DNA from: Balanoglossus misakiensis
Taxonomy: Eukaryota; Hemichordata
DNA length: 64,000 nucleotides
Assembly (NCBI GenBank): GCA_040954595.2
Contig: CM082584.2
Span: 7,316,001 to 7,380,000, forward strand
Reading direction: 5' to 3'
The notes below the pieces were generated by a model. It made no database searches, was not told the DNA's origin, and worked only from the letters and a program-made list of their open reading frames with translations. Below are positions 35,211 to 47,585 of the stretch, piece by piece. Position 1 is the stretch's first letter. Each line of letters opens with the position of its first letter. Made by a program: the position numbers and the translations under genes.

Positions 35211-37704
35211 ATGTCAAACCTGAAGTGGTACAAGATCGTGACAGACTGTATTCTGTTAGCGATAGGTAAGTCACATCGCTGGGGCATATTATGGAACGGA
35301 CTGTTGACGGACACAGTCGCTTGATTAGGTACCGAGCCCTGTTTTCGTTTATAAGTGACTATAACGGTGTGTAAGCGGGTCATTTAATCCTACAAAAAGT
35401 GGTTGCCGGTTGAGAATAGGAGCTGGGCACCCCACCCCACCCCACCCAACTGAACCCCCCCCCCCTCCCGACCAGGAAGCAGCCGTTTACAACTCCATTC
35501 ATACCGGATGCATTCCCGGATTCCTGGGGCCACACACATTTCGATCAGGTTTAAAGGTCGCCATTCAGCGTTTTCTGATGCTGGTCATATTTAACCTGTT
35601 ATATCATAAGGCTGTAATTAGAATTAACGGTGATATCAATTGCATATTTAACACTTCTCCCATTTACTGTTTGTTTTCTTCCCCTGTAGTCGGAATACCC
35701 ATAATTATTTTGAACAACCTGGTGTATCCATTTAAGCGAGGCTTTTATTGCGGTGATTCAAGTATACTATATCCTTTTAAGGAGAGCACCGTTCCGTATC
35801 CTGTTGTGGTCGGCATTGGTTTGGGTCTGCCAATCATCGCAGTAAGTTGTTTTCCTTTTTGGAAATATTAAGTACAGCTGGCTTACTAATGTACTGAGGA
35901 TGCTAAGCATCTTTTCCGTCTCACTTCCAATCATAATTAGACACTTGACACTCAAACATCGTATACTGGCTTCAATATAGGATCTGTGTAGCAACGCTTA
36001 AATTTGCTTCCTTGCAGGACCAGAATAAGGTCATTAAATTTTCAATCTTGTGATCCTGGTCATTCTGGATTTAGAACGCCTCAGAAGTTTACGAGTACCC
36101 CTTTCTTTTATTATACGTCGGCCTATCCTAAGTTCTTTCATGGAGCATATTATTACTCTGTCTGTGATTATCATGTGTTACTAAAACTTTCCCTGTATTT
36201 TGACAGTTCATCATCTGCGAATCGGTAATTTATGTACAGTGCAAGAAAGGCGACTTGTCCACTCGGTACCACGCCACCAAGCGGCTACATCGAATGAACG
36301 TACACCCGCTTGTTTTTCTGCTGTACTACGTCACGGGCGTTTTCCTGTTCGGCGCTCTCGTCACCCAGGTAACCACTGATACTGTGAAATACACAGTCGG
36401 GCGCCTGAGGCCGCACTTCATAGCGGTTTGCGAACCCAACCAGGATCTGTATAATTGCTCTGATGGCTATATTGATTGGGATGTGTGCAGTGGCGACGAT
36501 GAGCTGGTTCAAGCGGCCAGGTAAGTGGAGAGTCACTTCGGTGGCCAAAACCAAAAATGAGATTGGACAGACTGTAGTGATATGTGTGGAAGGGAATCGC
36601 GAGGGTGGGCACAGCGTGAAGCAGAACAAATTATAGTGGGCTTAAAATTGTCCGGGCGTTCATTTTATGCTGAGTACATACTTGAGAAAGACGAATAATA
36701 AGACAGTCTTTAACATGTAAATTATTGAATGGAAAAATCGGTTGTTCGAGGGCGCGCACCCTGCTCGTAAAATGTCTATATGTACATTGGTGGTTACTTG
36801 TATACAATGCTCGAATGAATATATATAAATAACCATAATTTCTTTCTTTATAAAATAATAGGTTATCATTCCCATCTGGGCATTCATCGTTCAGTTGGTT
36901 CTGTGCAGTTTATTTTGTGGTGAGTACAATTTTCACTCATACTCTGACTAACTCGATCGTCATCTTTTGGTTCTTAGGACCATTGGGAAGTGCTTTCTTG
37001 TTTGGGGTTAAAGGGTGACGAGCGTCTTATGCGCATGTGCGTAATTTCGTGAGTATTGACTTGATACAATTTTTGTAACCGATGTCTCTGGTTTGACACA
37101 TGCGCATAGGACGATCGTCGCTCTTTAAGGTGTGCGCCCAACCCCTGAGTACTAAATCGTGTTGTATTATTCCCAGGTATACCTTGAGGCCCGATTCGTC
37201 TGGGACTTTTCACACCTGCTGAAACCGGTTCTTCAGCTCGGCGCCATTGTTCTGGCATTACTTACAGCGCTGTCACGTGTTTCCGACTACAAACATCACT
37301 GGAGTGACGTCATGGCTGGTAGTTTGCTTGGGGGCACTGTGGCCATTATCTTGGTGAGAATCACATTATTATTTTTTGTAAACGAATTTTTCCTATGCTA
37401 CTGTACTCGTGTAACTTAGAATATGGATTGTCGAACTAGAAGGCAGATTTTTAAACCGGTAATATTCAAGTTTTTTTTGAAAACGAGCGAAAGTTTTTTG
37501 CCAACTTGAAGGGATCATTGAAAGAAGTCTCGTAAATATTAATTTTTCGTCGTTTCCTTCACAAGATTCTCATTCACTATTGTTTCCCATTTTGATTTGC
37601 AGTTTTTCTACACGTCGAATTTACTGAAATTTCCGCGTCCGAGCACTAATGCACGCGACGAAGACGCTACCCAAGATGGTTTCGAGCCTTATCCTATATC
37701 TTAA
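35211..37704 (+). CDS. Phospholipid phosphatase (PLPP/LPP family), gene 2
   Basis: Tandem paralogue of the gene at 30625. Exons 35211-35265, 35690-35841, 36207-36520, 36862-36919, 37177-37353 and 37603-37704, with the same phases 1-0-2-0-0, give 285 aa. Catalytic motifs are intact: KYTVGRLRP (C1), SGHSF (C2) and SRVSDYKHHWSD (C3). The glycosylation sequon NCSD and the luminal GFYC stretch are shared with gene 1. Exons 1, 2, 4 and 5 of the two genes have identical lengths (55, 152, 58, 177), exon 3 differs by one codon, and the last exon is unrelated in sequence after the first residues. Expected product: plasma-membrane or ER lipid phosphate phosphatase. No second last exon was seen here. Confidence 0.93.
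37008..37128. repeat. TTAA-bordered inverted-repeat element in PLPP gene 2 intron
   Basis: The left end TTAAAGGGTGACGAGCGTCT and the inverted right end TTAAAGAGCGACGATCGTCC match and continue with TATGCGCATGTG on both sides, about 33 bases per arm in 121 bp. A loose piece (CACATGCGCATAAGG) recurs near 38046. Confidence 0.7.
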
Positions 37705-39858
37705 GAAGGTTGCTGTTGTTAAGCACAGAACTCTCGAAAAGTGTACTTTTAGTGCACCATTGATTTCATTTACAAACCTAGAACAAACACCTGAGGCGTT
37801 TGCTTGTGTTATTTATGTATGTTATATTAAACAGCTACAAACGTATATTCTTGCCACACTGCTGTCTCTCCACACACGACTATGGCCAAAGTAATGGTGA
37901 AATGAAAGGACAGAACTACAGTCTACTTATGTGGTACGCATGAAATGTGGAAGGAAGCGAAGGCAGCCCACTATTTGAATACGTCAAACGCAAACTTCGC
38001 AGACCATTTGGATTGGACGTGATGGTTGTACACACGAAATGACGCACATGCGCATAAGGAGAAGCTGCCCAGGTGTGCATCGGCCATTTTGTTCTGTGAT
38101 CTCTGCTCTGGGGGCTCGACCATTGGTTGCGGTTTCATTTTTACCTCTCACGCGGTTTCGCCTGAAAGTTTCGTTTTTTCGACGTACCAGAACTTAATTA
38201 AAGTACTTTGCTGACGTACAATCTAAAATTCTTACTCTATAGAAATTACATGTTTCGAGAAAAAAAATACAGAAAAATGTTACTTACAGTGGAGGATGTG
38301 CGCAATGGGGCTGCAAGCCAGGCACCCTCGATTTTCGTCAAGTCGCTTTCCATGACTGACCGTTCATTTACGTAGTCTTCAATGGGACTACCACAATCTT
38401 GCAAAAACCTGTCCATTGGCACAGTCATGACCTCCAACTTGGTTGTAGAAAAAATGGCTCTGAGTCGTTTTCGTCACTGCTTTCAGCCATGATGTTTGTA
38501 CGTCAAAGACTGAGTTGCGAATGAAGGAAGTGGCGCCTCACTGACCATCTGGCAAATAACCTGGTGACAACTGTCCAATCGAGATGGGTCATTCATCAAG
38601 TGCATTTTGTCAAGCTTGTGATTGGTTGATGTGATTGAGAAGTTGTTTAGCATACCCAGATAACAGATGCTGTCATAATGCTACGTGTTGTAGGCCAGAT
38701 AATACACTCGAACAAAACAACAACTTCGTTTCTATCTGGAATTCTAAAATCGTTCGTTGGGTTACAAACGCTTACAGCATTAATTAGACTTTATTTAAAA
38801 GATAACAACGAATGTTCAAGTAGGAATAGCGTAGTTATACTAATAGTACGCATTTTTAATTAATCAGTCAAAAGTCAATGTATAACCAAGATCTTGCCTG
38901 CAACAAGAAAAGTACATCTTGATAGACTGAACTTTATTGGCAAGAAAAAGTCAGAGAATATGTACATGCTTAGTTTATCACTGCATATTAATAAAATGCT
39001 GTCTCTGAATATTATATTTGTTCTAATTTAAAACATAATTGCGTGAAAGAAAACATCCACGGTAGCAAATGGAGATCGGCCGTCATCCACACGACAAATT
39101 GCAATAGAAAATGTAAAACTTACAATATCATTAGTAATTGATTCTGATAATAAGTCAGCTACTCCGGGTCGCATAATCCATCGGATTTTCATCACTACGT
39201 CACTACATGCTACATAATATGATTGTTCCTCGCCATGTCGGTGGGATAATTTTAATGTCCCTGACAACCACTGCATGCTACACAAGCTCTAAATTTATGA
39301 TTGATTGTCATTTAAAATCGTTTTCAACGACGACGTTACCACCATCGGATAAACAATGCGAGAAATCGCGTGTGCGTTCTAAGCTGCTGGTTAGTAATAC
39401 TATAAAAAAGGCAAAAATGTAAGTAAAGTTTAGTTTTCAAAGCGAGCTACAATTGGAATACTGCTCTTCCCTTACACAAATTGAGGATAATGCTATTGCT
39501 CTCTTGTGATTAGCTTTTAAGTACACACTAGAACCAATATGGCAATTTAAGACAAACTTCTTTGACAAAACATGATTATACATTTAATGTCTAAAAACTC
39601 TAGAACTACCTTTTGACGTCGTTCAATTAAAAAGTATCGCTCCTTATTTTCGAATTCGCCCACGGGTAAAGCTATTGTTTTGGGAAGGCGGTTTGTGTTA
39701 AAAGACCGTAGTTTTAACATAAGTTTTTTCTCTGTATACCAGTAGAATCCAAGCTTTCCCACTTTACCTGTGGGAATCTGGTCGTCATAGGTTGAACGTT
39801 CATTCGGAAGGCCAATTTCGCACGAAAACTTCAAAACTTTCCGAGAAAGCCCGAGTTC
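37705..39858. other. Intergenic region between PLPP gene 2 and dispanin gene A
   Basis: Convergent 3' ends meet here. Apart from the orphan candidate exon at 38285-38437 and TTTATT (AATAAA on the minus strand) at about 38931, nothing was recognised. Confidence 0.4.
38285..38437 (-). CDS. Candidate orphan coding exon, unknown product
   Basis: An open frame reads MTVPMDRFLQDCGSPIEDYV and on to LRTSST, ending at a good donor (gtaagt at 38286 downward). No family recognised. Upstream, an ATG (38491) opens MAESSDENDSEP but runs into a TGA in another frame; one extra T in the T6 run near 38446-38451 would join the two frames, so a small indel or a spliced acceptor (ctacaaccaag) are both possible. 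No downstream partner exon was found on the minus strand before PLPP gene 2. Confidence 0.25.
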
Positions 39859-42532
39859 TCACGAAAAAGCCACGGAGAAAGCAACTATGAGAATAACAGC
39901 GATGATCCCGGCGATGATTGCGGCAGTTGCAAATTTGCAGGCGCAGCGGGAAGCTTTCTCCGCTTGCGCTAAATCTTCTTTTTCTATTCTTATTCTGACC
40001 TGTGAACAACGAGCAGATTTGTCACGCGTTAGCGTCCCTATATTAACAAATTGCCGGAACAGACCCTTTCCGATTAATAGACCGAGACCCTGCGACATCT
40101 TGCACCTATTCTGGTGTCATACAAAGCTTAACGTGTATTAAGCTTACTAGTACTTGGCTAGCAACCCGTTGCTATGGTAATTTACCGAATCTCGGCATAT
40201 CTCGAAATTAGCGGAATATCATCTTTTCACACCATTTTTACACATGTTTTAGAGGTCACATATCAATCACCGAAATAACCCGGCATAGCAATGAGGCGTA
40301 CACAACTGGGTGTAGAGAGAGTTATGGCCCACCCCTTTCGACCCATATCGTCATGATGCTTACGGGAATACGAGATATGTTAATATGACGTCACCAGTCT
40401 TCAGACTCACCTGTTTTGAATAGTAGCAGGCAATGGCCCCAAAGGGCAGGAGACACATTAGAAACCCCAGCAGGGAAAGACAGAGGTAATCGTTGGGCAT
40501 CTGGACATAGGCAGCCTGGTCTACATCAACTCTTGGCAACTGAAAAAAACAACAGAGAGCCGACGTCAAATTGGTCGAATTTCACGAGGAAGAATCAACC
40601 AAACCATCAATCACAAACACACTCACTCACTCATTCATTCAAAAAGGCAAACACTATCAAACAGGCATACAAGACGAAACACAGACGAGCGTTTTTTCTC
40701 CAACTGAATGAACATTCTCAAAGACTATGCGACTGTGACTGTAGCTTACCGTCGCTTGACTGTTGTAAAGGGTGATGCTCCCCGCCAAACTCTTTCGACC
40801 CAGCGTACTGTTGCCATTCGGACTCAGGCTTCTGCTCCGACCCAATGTACCGTTGGCGGCGTACGAGCTGCCGCCGTATACACTACTTCCGTCATGCTTT
40901 GGAATTGTACTCTGGTCAGAAATAACTGTGATTTGATCAAGATCCGCGTCAACTGAAAAAGGAATATCAAAATGCTCGATTAGGTCTTGAAAGAAGTAAA
41001 AATACACATATATATCGATCAGGAATAAATTGACCAGAGTACTGTAAAATGATCATAGGCAATTCAATGAAAACCCCAATCCAGAACGTCGCGCGTTCAC
41101 AGAACGGCAGACGTGTTACGTAACCGTTGTTTATAATTACAGAAGGGGCATTGTGACAGTTGAATAATTACATCAGGCTCAGCTGGTCACTTTCACAGAC
41201 CTATTCAGTTATATATTTTTAAATCAAGGTCATGTCCCTCCATGATATCTACCCGTAGCTTTTGATACTGAAGTATGTGTCACTGTGTGTCATTGTCTTC
41301 AAATCACAAACCAAATTCCCATACACGCGGGAATTGGCCTTCATGTACGGAAGATGATAAAGAGCAAAATGGGGCGAAAGAATCTGGCCTTGCAATGTTT
41401 CCGATAATTTTATAAGAACATAGTCCTGTAAGTCCTAAGGGTGCGTCTCAAACTTTTAAAAAGTACATTGTGCTTTCATATCTATATCTCAAAAATATTT
41501 GCATGAGGCTACTACAAAAATGCGACACTATCCGTCACCTTTTAAAAAGTTCTCTTGAATCTCAGAACTATGACGCCGCTTGCAGCTCGATTTTATCGAT
41601 TTTCAAGAGTACCCAGCCCCTGGTCATAACAAAGGCTTACACCGAGACTGGACGCGTAAACAAATTAACGGATGCTTGGTCGTTTTGCAAGCATCGGGCA
41701 ATACAACGAAATCAAATTTATATGTATATACGAGTAGGATAAAATACACGGCCTGTGTCTTGCCACGGAGACAGTGCCCCCACTACCATTTCAACGCATT
41801 AGTACAACAATATTCTTCACACAAAAAAATTACAAACATTTGACAATACTGCCTCACTCGCCCAGAAATTTAAATTCCACCACAAAAACAGTTCCGGTGA
41901 TATTCTCTCCAGAGTTCAAGGGCCTGTCACCTTAGACCACGCACACAATTTCTCGGGTAGCATATCACCGGTGGACACCCCCCCCCCCCCAACGGTAACA
42001 CAAACCCGTTTCCGTGTCGGGTACGGCCACAATAACACACCAACGCTGTTCGAACTACCACCGGACAAAGGGTTTTAACAATGCAGTCGTATGGACTAGA
42101 AAGATCCGCGACATAATTTGGTGCGATGCAGGGTTTCCAAGATTTATAAACCACTGTGGTCCCCGGATCCATGATTAGCAATCGAGAGTCTCAGACTAAT
42201 CGGGGAACAGACAGTTTAAGTGCAAGGCTATTTATTAAAACTTGGCACATCACCGGACCACTGTCACTATAGGACTGGGTCAGCCCATGGGGAGTACATG
42301 TATCAGAGAGCTTGGACGAAAGCTCGATAGCCGAATGTGACATATTTCGCAGTTCTGTACAGAGCGGCATACATATCGGTCTACAACTATACTACATGTG
42401 CACGTCTTCACAGCTTTTTCGGGAATCAACATTTTAAAACAACGCCTCTGCCATGGAACTGACGCTCGCGTATTATTTTTTGTAAACGGATGAAGCAAAT
42501 ACACTGTATATGGACTCACCTTGGCTGTCCAT
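39859..42532 (-). CDS. CD225/dispanin family membrane protein A
   Basis: Member of the CD225 (dispanin, IFITM-superfamily) proteins: a re-entrant membrane helix followed by a transmembrane helix. Exons 42520-42532 (MDSQ), 40750-40952, 40411-40539 and 39859-39999, phases 1-0-0, give 161 aa. The CD225 core is clear: PNDYLCLSLLGFLMCLLPFG, then ACYYSKQVR, an ASR turn, and the helix TAAIIAGIIAVILIVAF at the C-terminus. The N-terminal half is low-complexity and Ser/Gly-rich, with repeated TLGR (NGTLGRSRSLSP, NSTLGRKSL). Family members range from antiviral IFITMs to synaptic PRRT2 and SYNDIG proteins; the function here is not decided. It is the first of three same-strand paralogues and the most diverged. 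Confidence 0.85.
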
Positions 42533-43814
42533 TACGTCTTTGATTTACCGTGGCCTAGTTTCAAGCATACAGTCGTGTGAAACCACAGCAGCACAAACGA
42601 TGCTGGTAAAAAATTAGGTCATAGGAACGGTGCGTTTTAGCCTGGGCGTTGGACTTTCATGGTGTCCACCACTACATGTATATAGCACTTGGTGAAAGTG
42701 GCGTCGTTACGTTTGCGGTTTCAACAAAAAGAGTGATTATTTGCATGACAAAGCGTTTGCATGTTATTAGGGGCAATTCATAAAACAAACGCTGCTCAGA
42801 GAAGAAAGTCCACCGACGACGATTGGTCGGTTACTGGTGTGGTGCGCGTGAGGCAAGTTAGGAGCTTGTGTACTCTCTGTAATATTGTTCTCCGTGATTC
42901 TGGCCGAAATATTATTAAAACACAATATGTGTGTGGCAAGTTATCTCCTTTATAGATCCCTATATGATTGTACGTAATAGAGGGACTGTGGTCTGGATTT
43001 CAATTGTACATGTATCTGGTAAATGTGCTTTCCTTACATCGCACACTTCCCCCAGTGCAGTGAATTGAATGCGGTGATGGTGGCTCATTGATCAGTGACA
43101 CTGCTAAGTAGCCAGTCTTTTGTGTGAAAAAAATCACACGATATATCAGTGTCGAACGATGCCACACGTCGTGTTTTCAGCAGAAGAAAAACTGGGCAAA
43201 AGTACGCGGGTCTCTTGATAAATTCTCTCTGGGCTTGAACCTGGACTGAGATCATGATCAAGACAACAGCGCCATCATATATTAACGACAAATCGCATAG
43301 TTTAAAGAACTTACTTTGTTTATTCCCGACCGACATTCGTTTGCCTGTTTGCCTATGTTTTGCTCCAGCGGTACACCGACGACAGCTAGAGTACGATCAC
43401 AGAAACAGACAATGTTAATAAAACATCACTGTAAATATGGGTTAAAGAGTTCCATGCAAACAGAAATGCACTTTTCGTCATCTTCTAATGAACTGTAAAC
43501 ATTCGAGGTTTTACACCACCCAAAAGAAATGAAACGTTTTCTTCCATTCACGTCTGTAAAATACCGGCTGCTCGGTGCATGTATTGCCAGGTTTCAATGA
43601 TTGACGTGTCACGTTTTTTTTGTTGAAATCCGCCATCTTGAAATTCTGTCGACTACACACGATATTATAGTATTCACTATGTATAGCCAAGATTTAAAGC
43701 AGCGAGGACTATAATGACCCAGGTGCGAGGGTTGCCGTTGGTTGCGCTTGCTCCCTGTCCGACTTTCTTTGTTAAAACTCCGGAGTGCAGATTCAGTCTG
43801 CGCACCGTCGATGA
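42533..43814. other. Intergenic: upstream of dispanin A, downstream of dispanin B
   Basis: No exon supported. TTTATT at 43317-43322 (AATAAA on the minus strand) may be the polyadenylation signal of gene B. Confidence 0.4.
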
Positions 43815-46104
43815 CTAGTAGTCATAGTAACTGTTTTGTTGGTTGATGACCAACACGACGACCACAACGATGATCACCACGGTGAGAATAAAGCCGATGA
43901 CAGAGAGAACCACGGAGATCTTGCTCAGCTTGTCAGCGGTGCTGTGTTTGCCCTCACAGCGGAAAGCAAGAGCCTGCAAATAGTAAGGGATCAAATGGGA
44001 CATGAAGAAACCAAGATGTTGGACACCCTGTTTTTCTTCGTTGCTTTAAAAACGACTCTCCGCACATTTTAATACAACGTATAGCAAAGAATTGAAAAGA
44101 ATTGAAGGACTATCACTAAAAGTTGTTCCCTAGGCGAATACATGTGCTACCTTAAAATACTATAGTATGATCTGTATTTAAATGTACACTTACGAATCCA
44201 GATACGATGACGGCCGCAATGCCCAGGGGGATAAAACAACAGAACGCGTTGCAAATGGCCATGACGAGTCCCACAATGTCCCAGGCGTTTGGTGTTGTCG
44301 ACCTGGCGTCGCGAACTATGGTGGTATGCTGAGGGGCTGACGTCACCTGTAAATAGCAAATATATCAACGTATACTAGTTATACGGGAAATACGCCTATA
44401 AGATGAACTAAAATGCGTCTGTGGGTGTGTTCAAGTCCAAAAAGATCTCGGACCAAATTGGCTCAGAGAACATAAGCCCAAAATTACAAAAGTTTTATAC
44501 TGTCAAATTAATATAGGCCACAACTTTATAAATGTGGAGTTGCTTTTGATATAGTGATGATAAAAAAGAGTCTCAACAAAAAGAAATATGGTTCTGCAGT
44601 ATACATACTTACCACCACACTTGTCGTAGTACCTTGCATCTGTTGTGCAGGGGCGTACGCGGGCTGTGGTGGGGGAGGGTATTGGCCCGAAGGCGGATAC
44701 ATCGACTGTCCTGTCGGGTACGACGCCGCCGGCTGCTGTGGGTATGCCGCGGTCCCCACTGGCTGCTGGTATGGCGGTGGTGCCGGGTACGAGTCCGTTG
44801 AAAGTGGGTGTGGTTCTATAAGTAATCGAAAAGGAAGGAAACCGTTAAGTGCCTGTAATATTTGGTTACTTGGGATAATTTGCGAAAATTATGCAAGGCA
44901 ACCATTGCCCCCAAATTGTGCTAAAACATGTGCATGACATTTAAAATATCTGCTATATTTCTTGGCCAATTAAAATAATCATGTAGTGTCAATATCAAAT
45001 ATCTTCGTCATCTGATCACCGCCACCAATTCAGAAGATGACAACGTCTCGTAAGCAAAGTTTGCCGTGGTTCATTTAGTCCTTCCCCCATCTTAGGGGTG
45101 TTACCTAAATGTATGGGGGGGGGGGGTTATAACTGATCTGCAGTCTCTACTCTGCACGTGAGACCCAGATCTGCACTGAACGTAATAGGACCAGCTATCA
45201 CGTGACCGAACATGATAGCACATGGCGCAGTGTACTGGCTTGTGTTTGGTCCCTTGTTAGCATAGACTGGAAATACATGAAATTCGGTAAAATCGCCGGT
45301 TCTAAATGAGATTACACACCGGTTTCCTCCCATTATCCGCTTTAAATTGGACAGTTCTGCGTTTAAAACGTCGGTTTAAAAGGGGATTTTTGTCTACCGG
45401 AAGCGCGAATGCATATACAGACTGCAACCACAAATCCCTCCCTAGGCCCCATCTGTGACGGTTTAATATTCATAACATCACTGCTCTGCGTTTGTGCGGA
45501 TCTCCTCCATGTTGGAAAAAATCGAAGGCAAACGTGCCACGTTATATTGCGGCCATGATTAGACTACGGGCGCTATTTACACAAAGCAGGACAAATTCCC
45601 TTGGATACATGTATAGGGTTGGGTAGTCAAATAACTGCAGACGTCAAGGTCAGTTTGACCCCAGTGGCTTGAAGTCTATATATGACGGGCCCGCCGGTAC
45701 AGGCATTCAAATCTGCCATCATGCTCATTTTAAAACAACGTGGTTGGGAAAAGAGAAGGGTACGCATTCGCACTGGCAAACAACAACAATACATTATCAT
45801 AATACGCGGCTTTAATCTTCACAGAAAATGCCAGTGAAAGCTACCGGCATGTGATGGTATACGTATAGATGTGGACTTGCCAGGCACAATTCACAGGGAG
45901 CTGTAATATCATGACTCCGCAGCAAGCCAGGATGTAAACTAAAAGTTGTGGTAAATACATAGTGCGCCACGTTACAGACATTGCGTCACTCATCACCAGA
46001 ATTGGACAATAATATAAAACAGAATTGTATTATTGCGAAACATACTGGCGAATTCGATTGAATTCGTGTCCATGGCAACACATACCTGCGCTCTTCTCCT
46101 CCAT
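43815..46104 (-). CDS. CD225/dispanin-like membrane protein B with proline/tyrosine-rich N-terminus
   Basis: Exons 46086-46104 (MEEKSA), 44613-44815, 44194-44346 and 43815-43973, phases 1-0-0, give 177 aa. The N-terminal cytosolic part is Pro/Gln/Tyr-rich (PAPPPYQQPVG, YPPSGQYPPPPQPAYAPAQQ) and ends in TTTSVV. Two hydrophobic helices follow: DIVGLVMAICNAFCCFIPLG and, after CEGKHSTADK, ISVVLSVIGFILTVVIIVVV. The end is SYYDY. The PPPY-type motif could bind WW domains, as in other proline-rich dispanins (inference). Gene structure matches its neighbours A and C. Other proline-rich four-exon membrane families are possible but less likely. Confidence 0.8.
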
Positions 46105-47585
46105 TTTTAAGTAGTCGTGGCTCTATAGAATTCCAGGATAGTGGCGAATGTGACCTTTAACCTCCTGGAAAAGAGCCTATCCGAGGGACCAGTCAGTATG
46201 TGCAACGGGGAGGGCCAGATATTGGTAGTAGGGGTAGATATGCTCAAAATCGAGTGCGGTATTATTTTATGAATATATTATTTCAGATAAATTGCTTATC
46301 GGGGTGTATTCATCAGCTGTGATATCTAAAAAAATCTGGAGGTTAATGCTAGTGGTACAACATACAAAGACAACGACGGATTTTCACGCTGGATAATACT
46401 GGTATCTTTATTCAGTTCACCGAATTTCCCTGTTGTAAATTTCAATGACTTTTTTATGTAAAAATTCAAAATTCTCATATTTTGCAAATTGACAAACAGC
46501 TCCTGGAAAAATGCATGCATAGTTATATTTAAGCAGGTAAAGATAAGGCACATCTCGAAATATTTACCATTTCTATACGCAGTAACTAAGAAAACCACAC
46601 GCAGATTGCGGGACATGATTTTAACAGGCCCTGGTCAGTTCGTGTGCATTGAAGCATGTAACGGGGCCTGTACGTGAACTGGTCTGATTTCGCGCGAGGC
46701 TGTCTTCACAGACACGAACCAGTTCTGATGGTATATGAATGCATACAGACATAGCCTAATGCATTGCTGCCCAAGTCCGCTACTGTTCAAAAAGTGGCGC
46801 GTGGACAAGGTGTATATCGGCGTTAACTTTAAGATAGTGTTACAGGGTATGTACCAGTAAATTAGAATATATAAAATGACGACCCTGTGGTAATTTGGTC
46901 TATAAATTTTTTACTGCTATATTCGATCACACGCGTACGAAAACTGCGGTCCTTGTATATATGTTGCTACTAACACACTAAATTCAGAAAATGATTGACG
47001 CCTTGTTAATTGTCACGTCTTGAATACACACATAATGATGCTACAAAATTCACTCTGAGTTGGGTAGTATGAGAAACAGGAAAACGTGTAACTTTTGTTT
47101 CCATGGATACGTATCTCACTGAGAAAGCCGCATTCGCCACACAAGGATATATAAATGTGATACTCCGCATACGATATATGCCGCGGTCCGGTCACGGCAA
47201 CGAAATCGAATACAAATCGTGAGAATCTGATCAGATATTTTGTAAGGTGCTGAGTGCCCATGGTTATAAGGTAAAGTGTGAGGTCGCCCCGGTTCGACCT
47301 CCCCCCTGCATGAGGGGAGAAAGAGAATTTAGTGTTCGCACTTCAGAGAATGTGTTCATCCAAAGACCTCTACTTAAAGGTATACGGTCACTTATGGAAA
47401 ATTAGCTATAGTTACCATGGCGAATTGAAATCTAGCCAATCACAGATTTTCAGTGGGTGGCACACGCGAAAAAATGAGCGCCACTATATTTTCGTTAGAA
47501 CGCTAAAATACGCCACTTCAGCCAAATATGGGCGTATCTAAATTGGAGGAGACCGTAAACCTTTAATGTGACTCTGAGGTCAGAA
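46105..47585. other. Intergenic between dispanin B and C
   Basis: Holds the inverted-repeat element at 47374-47566 immediately next to the gene C stop codon, and TTTATT near 46405 (minus-strand AATAAA). No gene recognised. Confidence 0.4.
47374..47566. repeat. TTAA-bordered inverted-repeat element at dispanin C 3' end
   Basis: The left end TTAAAGGTATACGGTCAC and the inverted right end TTAAAGGTTTACGGTCTC match closely. A single end of similar type (TTAAAGGTATGGAGTCACT) occurs near 31722 in a PLPP gene 1 intron. Confidence 0.65.

Noticed and set aside
39547-39834. 95-aa minus-strand frame downstream of dispanin A
   Set aside because: It lies after the dispanin A stop codon, has no acceptor or donor of note and resembles no family; treated as 3' UTR.
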